DNA of 64,000 bases from Flavobacterium caeni. GTDB taxonomy: Bacteria > Bacteroidota > Bacteroidia > Flavobacteriales > Flavobacteriaceae. Shown piece by piece: positions 1 through 7,127 of the stretch (within the stretch, counting starts at the first letter, position 1; each line of letters opens with the position of its first letter). The stretch spans positions 316,451 to 380,450 of the forward strand of contig NZ_FMVF01000002.1 in NCBI RefSeq assembly GCF_900101895.1, read 5' to 3'. The position numbers and the translations under genes were made by a program. The notes beneath the pieces are model-generated. The model saw nothing but the letters and a program-made list of their open reading frames with translations. It was not told the DNA's origin and made no database searches.

Positions 1-756
1 AAGCTTATTTTCGCCATTCCCGTCCTTTTTTTGTTGTCGTTTAACGGCCACGCGCAAGACGCAACGGTCAAAGATTCTACTGCGCTGGATTCGGTCGGCA
101 AACCCAAATTCAATTACAAGGCGCTTGCGATTCCCGCGGCGCTGATCGGCTATGGCTTGATCGGCATCGAAAGCGACCAGATCAAATCATTCAACACCCA
201 AATCAGGGCCGAAGTCACCGAGGACATCGACGAAAAACTAACCATCGACGATTTCAGCCAATACGCCCCGGCGGCGTCGGTCTTTGCGCTCGATTGGATG
301 GGCGTCAAGGCCAAACACAGCCTGCGCGACCGGAGCGTCATTTTGGCAACTTCCTATCTAATTCTGTCGGGAACCGTGCTCGGGCTCAAATCCGGTACAA
401 AAATCGAACGTCCCGATGGCACTTCCAAGAATTCGTTCCCATCAGGGCACACCGCCACCGCCTTTGCCGGTGCCGAAATGATGTACCAGGAATACAAAGA
501 CCAGTCGATTTGGTATGGTGTCGCGGGTTATGCCGTGGCCACGGGAACCGGATTGTTCCGCATGTACAACAACCGCCATTGGCTCACCGACGTGGCCGCG
601 GGCGCCGGAATCGGGATCTTGAGTACAAAAATCGCGTACTGGGTCAATCCGTATTTGTCGAAAAAACTGTTCGGGAAGGAAAAGAAAACCACCACGTTGT
701 TCAGCCCGACTTATGACGGGAAGACGCTGGGCATCGGATTGGTCAGGATGTTCTAA
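1..756 (+). CDS. PAP2-family phosphatase, 5' end cut by window
   Basis: Membrane-associated or periplasmic phosphatase of the type 2 phosphatidic acid phosphatase superfamily, which removes phosphate from lipid phosphates such as phosphatidate or undecaprenyl pyrophosphate. The reading frame is open from base 1, and the first visible residues (LIFAIPVLFLLSF, then AQD) look like the end of a signal peptide, so the true start lies outside the window; the TTG at 31 is unlikely to be the start. The three family motifs are present: K-x-E-RP (around 400-417), PSGH (439-450) and R-x5-H-x3-D in RMYNNRHWLTD (around 562-594), which supply the phosphate-binding Lys/Arg and the catalytic His pair. 251 residues are visible. 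The substrate cannot be told from sequence. Confidence 0.9.
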   Translation, partial: KLIFAIPVLFLLSFNGHAQDATVKDSTALDSVGKPKFNYKALAIPAALIGYGLIGIESDQIKSFNTQIRAEVTEDIDEKLTIDDFSQYAPAASVFALDWMGVKAKHSLRDRSVILATSYLILSGTVLGLKSGTKIERPDGTSKNSFPSGHTATAFAGAEMMYQEYKDQSIWYGVAGYAVATGTGLFRMYNNRHWLTDVAAGAGIGILSTKIAYWVNPYLSKKLFGKEKKTTTLFSPTYDGKTLGIGLVRMF

Positions 757-793
757 AAAAAATCCGCAAACCATTGTTGATTTGCGGATTTTT

Positions 794-1192
794 GTGGAGT
801 CGCCGGGAATCGAACCCGGGTCCAAACAAGCAACCAAAGCGCTTTCTACACGTTTATCTCCCGATTGTTTTTTCGACGTCCTGCCTGGCCGGGAGCAGCC
901 ACAAAACGCTTAGCCTCTTAAGATGTCAGAAAGGCCGCAAGGCAAGGCCAATCCTAGGTTTATTTTTACGGTTCCTCGTGATCGGCCGCCACAAACCAAG
1001 GCTTCCGCGAAGAATCCAGCTTCTGTACCTTGTACAGACGTGGCATTATCTTACTATAATTCGGATTATGCAGCTAAAGCGTAGTTATTTTCGCCGTTTA
1101 AAAGTGTTGCGACTATGGATTAACGAGAATCTGTCGCGCTTCTCGACGTGCTTACGGTTCAATTGATCTTGCTGTCAAAACCAGTCGACCCC
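794..1192 (-). ncRNA. ssrA: Transfer-messenger RNA (tmRNA)
   Basis: Rescues stalled ribosomes and tags the unfinished protein for proteolysis. On the minus strand the 5' end GGGGTCG (at 1192) pairs with CGACTCC at the 3' end (802-796), forming the acceptor stem; next to it is a T arm containing GGTTCGATTCC. The CCA tail is not encoded (the genome reads ACAAA after the stem). The tag frame lies at 1095-1066 on the minus strand and reads GENNYALAA followed by TAA, the tag known from flavobacteria. Length is about 399 nt, normal for a one-piece tmRNA. It is convergent with the PAP2 gene. Confidence 0.97.
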
Positions 1193-1240
1193 AGTATTAA
1201 ATTCCAAATTCCAAATTCCAAAAAAAACAAATTCCAAAAT
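1193..1240. repeat. Inverse copies of the TTTGGAA word beside tmRNA
   Basis: Immediately upstream of the tmRNA 5' end the plus strand reads several AAATTCC units. They are the reverse complement of the TTTGGAA array at 1429-1480, so the two could pair. Being upstream of ssrA, this stretch should also hold the ssrA promoter; I did not find a clean TAnnTTTG box on the minus strand. Confidence 0.7.
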
Positions 1241-1300
1241 TTGGACTGCAAATATAGTGGGAAAAATGAGATTTGGTTGTTAATCGCAAGATAAAGTTTT

Positions 1301-1428
1301 GGGGCGTGCCGGCGGTTGAGGTTCTGCGCAATCAAGAAAAAAATTGGCCGCCGTCGGGCTTTCCGCTGCAATCTTTTGTTCCATTGCATTCCACAAAAGG
1401 ATTTTCGCTGCAATCCCTCACGCAGTCG
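1301..1428 (+). repeat. Interspersed structured element, copy 1
   Basis: Begins GGGCGTGCCGGCG and ends CTCACGCAGTCG. The core has two direct copies of CGCTGCAATC around a hairpin whose arms read ATCTTTTGT and ACAAAAGGAT. Related copies lie at 31802-31902, 44684-44833 (minus), 45804-45881 and 51405-51494. No coding capacity is conserved between copies. It lies between tmRNA and a lipoprotein gene that converges on it. Confidence 0.8.
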
Positions 1429-1480
1429 TTTGGAATTTGGAATTTGGAATTTGGAATTTGGAATTTGGAATTTGGAATTT
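1429..1480 (+). repeat. Tandem array of TTTGGAA, 7 units
   Basis: Seven perfect copies of the heptamer TTTGGAA from 1429 to 1477 followed by TTT. It ends six bases before the stop codon of the minus-strand lipoprotein gene. Similar words occur at 1193-1240 (inverted) and 63203-63265. There are no spacers, so it is not a CRISPR. Confidence 0.95.
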
Positions 1481-1486
1481 CTAAAA

Positions 1487-2677
1487 TTAATCCTCATCCC
1501 CAAACTCAAACGGATAATCCCCAAACAACGGCGCCAACTTGCGCACCGCATAAGTGTTGCGCGTGAATTTGTTCGACAGCGCAATGATCGTCACATTGTC
1601 CTTCATCAACGAAATATACGACGACGTGCTGCCGTGCCACCACCCATTGTGGAAATAGAATTTCTGCCCGCTGTCCCATTCATACATCCTGAACCCAAGG
1701 CCGTAGTTTTTTTCGCCCTTGCGCTCGTAGCTGTAGCCTTTGTACATCTCGGCGCGCAGCTTGGCGTTCAAAAAAGTCGGGGCCGTACGCGCCAAATCGA
1801 ACTTGAGGATGTCGCGCGGGGTAGAGTAGATGTTCTTGTCGCCATATACCGCATCCAGGTGGTCGAGCCCTATTTCCATGTTGCCCTTGTAAGACGGGAC
1901 GGCCGTTTTGCGGTCTTTCTCGTATTCGAACACATAGGTATCGTTCATCTCGAGCGGTTCGAATATCATGGTTTTCATCGCCTCGGGGTATTTCATGCCC
2001 GTGACTTTTTCGATCACCAGCGCGAGCATCGCATAGTTGGTGTTACAATAGCAAAACCGCGTGTCGGCAGGGCAGTCGCATTTGATGTCCTTTTCGGTAA
2101 AAAGGTTCAGGATGTCCTGGTTGGTGATGGTTTGGTGCAAATCCCAAACGCCTTTGTCTTCGATGAAATAGGCATAATTGCGCAAACCGCTGCGGTGGCT
2201 GAGCAGGTTGCGGACCGAGATTTCGGTAAACGGGAATTCGGGCAGGATCGAGCTTACTTTTTGATCTAATCCAATCTTGCCTTTCTCTACGAGCAACATA
2301 ATGGCGGTGGCCGTAAACACCTTGCTCACCGAAGCGATGTGCAACGGCGTGTCGGGTGTAATTTTGGTGCCTTCGATCTTGTCGGCGTCGCCTTGGTAAC
2401 GCTCATAGATGATTTGGCCGTTTTTGGCCACAAGCAGGCTGACGCTGTTGTTTTCGTTGCGGAAATACTTGTCGCAAAACCGTTCCACAGCCGCCTTTTT
2501 GTCGTTTTTGTAGGCCTTGGTCAACGTTGGGTATTTCACCGTAGACGGCTTCATCCACGGATAAATCTTGGCGTTGGTTTGGGCGTTGTCTTCGTCAGAC
2601 CGTTCCTGGTTCGAACAGCCCGTCACGAGGAAAAGAAGTGCTATATAAAGGTAGTGTATCGTTGGTTTTACTGTCAT
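1487..2677 (-). CDS. Serine hydrolase lipoprotein (class C beta-lactamase-like)
   Basis: 396-residue member of the beta-lactamase/penicillin-binding protein-like serine hydrolases (Pfam Beta-lactamase); such proteins are usually esterases or peptidases rather than true resistance enzymes. The N terminus has a hydrophobic stretch and lipobox (LVTGC, Cys21), so it should be a lipoprotein. The catalytic motifs are present in order: SVSK (Ser116, Lys119), a Tyr-x-Asn motif (YCN, 210-212), and HNG near the C terminus in place of KTG, as in esterase-like members. The ATG at 2677 is preceded by a TATATTTG box (2703-2696, minus strand), which resembles a Bacteroidota -7 element. It stands alone and its substrate is unknown. 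Confidence 0.9.
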   Translation of the reverse strand: MTVKPTIHYLYIALLFLVTGCSNQERSDEDNAQTNAKIYPWMKPSTVKYPTLTKAYKNDKKAAVERFCDKYFRNENNSVSLLVAKNGQIIYERYQGDADKIEGTKITPDTPLHIASVSKVFTATAIMLLVEKGKIGLDQKVSSILPEFPFTEISVRNLLSHRSGLRNYAYFIEDKGVWDLHQTITNQDILNLFTEKDIKCDCPADTRFCYCNTNYAMLALVIEKVTGMKYPEAMKTMIFEPLEMNDTYVFEYEKDRKTAVPSYKGNMEIGLDHLDAVYGDKNIYSTPRDILKFDLARTAPTFLNAKLRAEMYKGYSYERKGEKNYGLGFRMYEWDSGQKFYFHNGWWHGSTSSYISLMKDNVTIIALSNKFTRNTYAVRKLAPLFGDYPFEFGDED

Positions 2678-2823
2678 TGTTGCGTTGCTTTAAAGCAAAT
2701 ATAACCAAACAAATTGCGCGTCGATTGTCGGTTTTGTTAACGATTTTACAATATTTATTAACTATTTCCATCAAATCGTTGGTTTTCAAGAACTAGTAGC
2801 CAAGTTATTTTTAACGCAAAAGT

Positions 2824-2854
2824 TTTGAAAACATTGTCGTAAAAAGTACATTTG
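2824..2854 (+). promoter_or_regulatory. Bacteroidota-type promoter
   Basis: TTTG (2824-2827), 19 bases, then TACATTTG (2847-2854), an exact match to the Flavobacterium consensus TTTG/TAnnTTTG. Transcription would start near 2861, about 20 bases before the ATG of the downstream dehydrogenase gene. Confidence 0.8.
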
Positions 2855-2882
2855 GCACCGTACAAAAAATTGCTGCTTATCC

Positions 2883-4085
2883 ATGAAGTTCGGAATCATC
2901 AAAGAACGCAAAACGCCACCAGACCGCAGGGTCGTTTTTACCCCCGAGGAACTTGCCCGTTTGCAGGCGCAATATCCCGAGGCCCAAATCAAAGTCGAAA
3001 GTTCAGACATCCGGTTTTTTACCGACGAGGAATACGCCAACCTTGGCCTCGAGGTCACCAAAGACGTCAGCGATTGCGACGTGTTGTTTGGCGTCAAGGA
3101 AGTGCCGGTAGACGCGCTGATTCCCAATAAAAAGTATTTTTTCTTTTCGCATACGATCAAAAAACAGCCGCACAACCAGAAGTTGCTGCGCGCCATGCTC
3201 GACAAGAACATCGATTTGTACGACCACGAAACCATCGTAGACAAGAACTACAAAAGGCTTATTGGGTTTGGGCGTTACGCCGGAATCGTGGGCGCCTACA
3301 ACGGCATACGCGCGTTCGGGATCAAGTTCGAACTGTTCAATTTGCCCAAAGCCGAGTCGCTTTCTGGCCGTGCCGCGCTCATCGAAAAACTCAAAAGACA
3401 AACGCTTCCGCCCGTCAAAATTGTCCTGACCGGACATGGCAAGGTGGCCAACGGCGCCAAGGAAATGCTCGATGCGATGAAAATCAAACAGGTGTCGGTC
3501 GAAGATTACCTGTCCAAGATTTATTCGTCGCCGGTCTATGTACAGCTCGACACGCTCGATTACAACAAACGTCTCGACGGGAAGCCTTCGTCGAAGGAAG
3601 ATTTTTACGAAAATCCAACCGCATACACGTCAGATTTTGAACGATTTACGAAAGTGTCCGATATTTTCATGACCGGGCATTTTTATGCCAACGACGCACC
3701 CGTGATCCTGACCCGCGAAATGCTGCGCGCGCCCGATTGCAAGATCAAGGTCGTGGCCGACATCACCTGCGACGTAGACGGCCCGATTGCCTGTACGATC
3801 AAGGCTTCTACGATTGCCGATCCGCTGTATGGCTATCTCGCGTCTAAAGATGCCGAAGTCGATGTGTTCCATCCCGGGGCCATCGTCGTCATGGCAGTAG
3901 ACAACCTGCCGTGCGAGTTGCCGCGCGACGCGAGCGAAGGCTTTGGCCAAATGTTTATGGAACATGTAATTCCTGCATTTTTCAATGGCGACAAAGACGG
4001 TATCCTGGCCCGCGCGAAAATCACCGAGAACGGACAGCTTACCGAAAGGTTCGCCTACCTGCAGGACTACGCCGACGGCAAGTAA
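2883..4085 (+). CDS. NAD(P)-dependent oxidoreductase, alanine/saccharopine dehydrogenase-like
   Basis: 400 residues, cytoplasmic, no signal peptide. The N-terminal third (MKFGIIKERKTPPDRRVVFTP) matches the opening of the alanine dehydrogenase/pyridine nucleotide transhydrogenase fold, also shared by NAD-dependent saccharopine dehydrogenase (LYS1 type). A GFGRYAGIVGAYNG segment (about 120-135) and a Rossmann-like VLTGHGKVANGA segment (about 180-192) follow. The reaction is not certain: the protein could make or use an amino acid by NAD-linked reductive amination, or form saccharopine-like imine products. It is a single-gene unit with its own promoter and a strong terminator right after the stop. 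Family is confident, substrate is not. Confidence 0.75.
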   Translation: MKFGIIKERKTPPDRRVVFTPEELARLQAQYPEAQIKVESSDIRFFTDEEYANLGLEVTKDVSDCDVLFGVKEVPVDALIPNKKYFFFSHTIKKQPHNQKLLRAMLDKNIDLYDHETIVDKNYKRLIGFGRYAGIVGAYNGIRAFGIKFELFNLPKAESLSGRAALIEKLKRQTLPPVKIVLTGHGKVANGAKEMLDAMKIKQVSVEDYLSKIYSSPVYVQLDTLDYNKRLDGKPSSKEDFYENPTAYTSDFERFTKVSDIFMTGHFYANDAPVILTREMLRAPDCKIKVVADITCDVDGPIACTIKASTIADPLYGYLASKDAEVDVFHPGAIVVMAVDNLPCELPRDASEGFGQMFMEHVIPAFFNGDKDGILARAKITENGQLTERFAYLQDYADGK

Positions 4086-4090
4086 ACAAG

Positions 4091-4114
4091 ATGCTTCTTC
4101 GGAAGCATTTTTTA
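4091..4114 (+). terminator. Rho-independent terminator
   Basis: Perfect 7-bp stem ATGCTTC/GAAGCAT with a TTCG loop followed by a T run, six bases after the stop of the dehydrogenase gene. Confidence 0.9.
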
Positions 4115-4120
4115 TGCACA

Positions 4121-4151
4121 TTTGCCACGTGGCGAAATCTCGCTATATTTG
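4121..4151 (+). promoter_or_regulatory. Bacteroidota-type promoter of the PUL regulator
   Basis: TTTG (4121-4124), 19 bases, TATATTTG (4144-4151). The predicted transcript starts about 10 bases before the TTG start codon at 4168, giving a very short leader. Confidence 0.75.
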
Positions 4152-4167
4152 AGAAAAATCGTATCGC

Positions 4168-6909
4168 TTGAAGATTGTCGCGCAAATCCTTTTCTGCACC
4201 GTGTTTACGCTGGGCCTCAGGGCGCAGGAATTATTGCCTTTTGTAGAGAATTTCACCAAGACGGAATACCAGGGCGACAACCAAAACTGGAGCATCGCAC
4301 AAGGTGCCGACCACGCGCTCTATTTTGCCAACAACCACTATTTGTTGCGTTACAACGGCGTCAAATGGGAGAAGTATACGATGCCCAACCGCACCATTAT
4401 CAGGGCGGTGGCGGCCATCGGCGACAAAATCTACTGCGGTTCTTACAAAGAGTTTGGGTATTGGGAGCGCAAAGGGGGCAAAATGCGCTATGTTTCGCTT
4501 AGCGCGGGCAAGAATTTGTTTTCGGGCCGATCGGCCAACGAAGAAATTTGGAAGATTTTTACCAATGATGGGCGCATCTATTTTCAGTCTTTCAACGAAT
4601 TGTTCATTTACGACCGGCAGCGGATCGAGAAAGTCAGGTTCCCGTTCCAGATTTCCTACTGTTATCTGGTAGACGACGACATCTATGTGGGTTCGGTGCG
4701 CAAAGGCATCTACCTGATGCAAGCGAAGACGTTCGAACGCTTGCAGGGCTGGTCGGCGGTCGACAACGACATCATCCACCACATCGAAAAGCAAGGCGGG
4801 AAGCGCTACGTATTTACAAGGGCCAACGGTGTTTTTGTTGAATCTGGAAATCAGCTCGTTGCATGGAACCATCTGTTGAACAGTAGGTTAAAATCAGAAA
4901 TCATACTGACCGCCAAGTTTGTCGGCAACAACAAGTTGGCCATCGGTACAGCGCAGCAGGGCCTTTACCTGGTCGACCTAACAGATCAATCCTATCGTTC
5001 GATCAACCGCACCAATGCCATCAAGAACAACGCGGTGCTTTCGGTTTTACAGGACGGCGAAAACGACCTCTGGCTTGGGCTTGACAACGGCATCGCGCAT
5101 GTCGAGATCAATTCTTCGATCGGCGTTTTCACCGATCAGTCGGGTGTTTTGGGATCGGTGTACGCGATGTCTACTACGCCTGGAGGGTATGTGTTTGCAA
5201 CCAACCACGGTGTTTTTTCGTATTCGGGGAACAGTTTGTCGGCCGTGCCCGCCTCGCAAGGACAGGCTTGGGACATTTATGCGGCCGACACCGGCTACGT
5301 CATCGGCCACAACGACGGGACGCTGGTGTACAACGATGGACGGGTAAGCAAAGCCAACGGTATCAGCGGCGGCTGGAAATTGCTCAAGAGCGAAGTCGAG
5401 GATGCTTTTTTCCAGGCCCATTATTCGGGGGTGTCGGTGTATCGCAATGGCGATTTTTCGAATCCGATGCCGCTCGAGGGTTTGACCAAGCCCATCCGGA
5501 ATATCGCTCAAACCAAGCGGGGCGAACTTTGGGCGGCCGACAATTACCGCAGTTTGTACCGCATCACTTATGACGATCGTTTCAAGACCAAAAAAGTCGA
5601 GAATGTGTCGCAGTCCAATGGCATTTTGAATGATTTTAGCGTTAAACTGTTTCATTACAAGAACGAGGTTTTGTTCTTGATAGACAAGGTTTGGTATACT
5701 TATAATTCGATTGCGGGCAAGCTCGAGCGCGATCCGCTGTTCAACAAATCGTTTCCCGATATTTCAGATATTTTGACGATAGACGACAACCATTTCATGA
5801 TCCTCAACGGCGGATTGCTGTATGTGGTGTCGCAAGAAGGGAGTGAGTTTGTCTGGGAACTGATTCCTGAGAAATACTACCAAGGAAAGCTCATGCCCGA
5901 AGATTCGCGGGTTTTTAAAAACGGCAATGAAATTTTCGTCAATCTCGACGACGGATTTCTGTCTTATATGCTCAGCCGCAAGCAGGGTGCGGCGCCAAAA
6001 CCCGTAATCGAGGGGTTTTACAACAACAGTCTAATTACCGCCGATACGAGGGTGGCTTACAACCAGCCGATAGACATCGATGTAGTTTCTGGGGTGTATG
6101 GGCAGGCGCAACAAGACTTTTTCTATACGCTCAACGGCGCAAAAGAATTCAATAGGATCCGCAACGGGCATTTGACCTTGAACAACCTTGGGGCAGGCGA
6201 GCAGCACCTGGAGTTTTACCGGTTCGATGGGAAGATATTCGCCAAGGTGTCGGATTACAGGTTCGACGTCAAGAACCCTTGGTATTTTTCGATTTGGATG
6301 GTACTGGTCTACATTTTAGCGGTTTCGGGCAGCTTCTTCCTTTATTACCGCTGGAACAAGATGCGTTACCTGCAAAAGCTGCAACTTAAGGAAGAGGAGT
6401 TGCGTCACCAGCAAAAAATCCGGGAGCTTGAGATCAAGACCGAAAACGAGCTCAACATCCAGGAATACGAAAAGCACATCCTCGAACTCGAGTTGCAAAC
6501 CAAATCCTCGGAGGTTGCGGGTAAGTCTTTGTCGATCGCCAAGCAAGGCGAGATGATCGAGAACATCCGTCAAATTCTTGAAAGCGAAGACGATATCGCG
6601 CGACTGAAGGCCGAGGTCCTCAAAGCTATCAAGATCAATTCGATCAACAGGCATGAATGGGAGGTTTTCGAAAACAACCTGAGTCAAATCCACCAGGGAT
6701 TCATATCAAGCGTTACCTCAAAATACCCGCAGCTTACCGCCAAGGACATCAAGCTGTGCATTTACCTTAAAATGAACCTTTCTTCAAAGGAAATTGCCCC
6801 GCTGATGAACATCTCTTTCAGGGGCGTCGAATTGCACCGCTACCGTCTGCGCAAGAAGCTCGGCTTGTCTGCCGAAGATAATCTGTACAAATTTATGCTT
6901 TCGATCTAA
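4168..6909 (+). CDS. Membrane-spanning propeller/HTH regulator without kinase domain (PUL regulator)
   Basis: 913 residues starting at TTG. A signal peptide (about 1-21) is followed by a large periplasmic beta-propeller sensor (about 30-610), a Y_Y_Y-like beta-sandwich (about 640-700), one transmembrane helix (about 708-729), a cytoplasmic coiled coil (about 735-800) and a LuxR-like helix-turn-helix (about 855-900, containing LSSKEIAPLMNIS). This is the outer half of a hybrid two-component sensor joined directly to a DNA-binding domain, with no histidine kinase or receiver between. Such one-component sensors are known in flavobacteria beside SusC/SusD genes. It lies just upstream of SusC in the same direction and is likely the regulator of the locus, binding a sugar in the periplasm. 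The cognate ligand is unknown. Confidence 0.85.
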   Translation: MKIVAQILFCTVFTLGLRAQELLPFVENFTKTEYQGDNQNWSIAQGADHALYFANNHYLLRYNGVKWEKYTMPNRTIIRAVAAIGDKIYCGSYKEFGYWERKGGKMRYVSLSAGKNLFSGRSANEEIWKIFTNDGRIYFQSFNELFIYDRQRIEKVRFPFQISYCYLVDDDIYVGSVRKGIYLMQAKTFERLQGWSAVDNDIIHHIEKQGGKRYVFTRANGVFVESGNQLVAWNHLLNSRLKSEIILTAKFVGNNKLAIGTAQQGLYLVDLTDQSYRSINRTNAIKNNAVLSVLQDGENDLWLGLDNGIAHVEINSSIGVFTDQSGVLGSVYAMSTTPGGYVFATNHGVFSYSGNSLSAVPASQGQAWDIYAADTGYVIGHNDGTLVYNDGRVSKANGISGGWKLLKSEVEDAFFQAHYSGVSVYRNGDFSNPMPLEGLTKPIRNIAQTKRGELWAADNYRSLYRITYDDRFKTKKVENVSQSNGILNDFSVKLFHYKNEVLFLIDKVWYTYNSIAGKLERDPLFNKSFPDISDILTIDDNHFMILNGGLLYVVSQEGSEFVWELIPEKYYQGKLMPEDSRVFKNGNEIFVNLDDGFLSYMLSRKQGAAPKPVIEGFYNNSLITADTRVAYNQPIDIDVVSGVYGQAQQDFFYTLNGAKEFNRIRNGHLTLNNLGAGEQHLEFYRFDGKIFAKVSDYRFDVKNPWYFSIWMVLVYILAVSGSFFLYYRWNKMRYLQKLQLKEEELRHQQKIRELEIKTENELNIQEYEKHILELELQTKSSEVAGKSLSIAKQGEMIENIRQILESEDDIARLKAEVLKAIKINSINRHEWEVFENNLSQIHQGFISSVTSKYPQLTAKDIKLCIYLKMNLSSKEIAPLMNISFRGVELHRYRLRKKLGLSAEDNLYKFMLSI

Positions 6910-7042
6910 CCGGAACGGTTACGAAAACGATATAATTAACAGATTCTTAAACTCATCATTACTACATCATTGCTGCATTTTAACATTGCTATTTTAACTC
7001 AATTAGCTGTTAATTAGTAATTTAGATAGGGTATTTTAATGA

Positions 7043-7098
7043 TGTAGTTGTGAATGAATGTGCGTTTGCAACTACAACGTTGTAATTTCCTAATTTGG
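7043..7098 (+). promoter_or_regulatory. Candidate operator and promoter of the SusC operon
   Basis: An 8-bp inverted repeat TGTAGTTG (7043-7050)/CAACTACA (7069-7076) overlaps a perfect 12-bp palindrome TACAACGTTGTA (7073-7084). A -7-like TAATTTGG (7091-7098) and a TTTG (7065-7068) lie 22 bases apart, a poorer match than the other promoters in this window, as expected for an activated promoter. Assignment as the target of the adjacent HTH regulator is inference. Confidence 0.5.
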
Positions 7099-7127
7099 TA
7101 CAACTAACTCTAACGCAATTCAAACAA

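Noticed and set aside
774..1166. Plus-strand open frame across tmRNA
   Set aside because: It is antisense to a well-supported ssrA gene and has no protein features.
1316..2269. Plus-strand 317-codon frame over the serine hydrolase gene
   Set aside because: It begins inside repeats and runs antisense to a gene with intact SxxK, YxN and HxG motifs.
1487..2677. Antibiotic-resistance beta-lactamase
   Set aside because: The third motif is HNG rather than KTG and the protein is a lipoprotein of the esterase-like branch; resistance is not supported.
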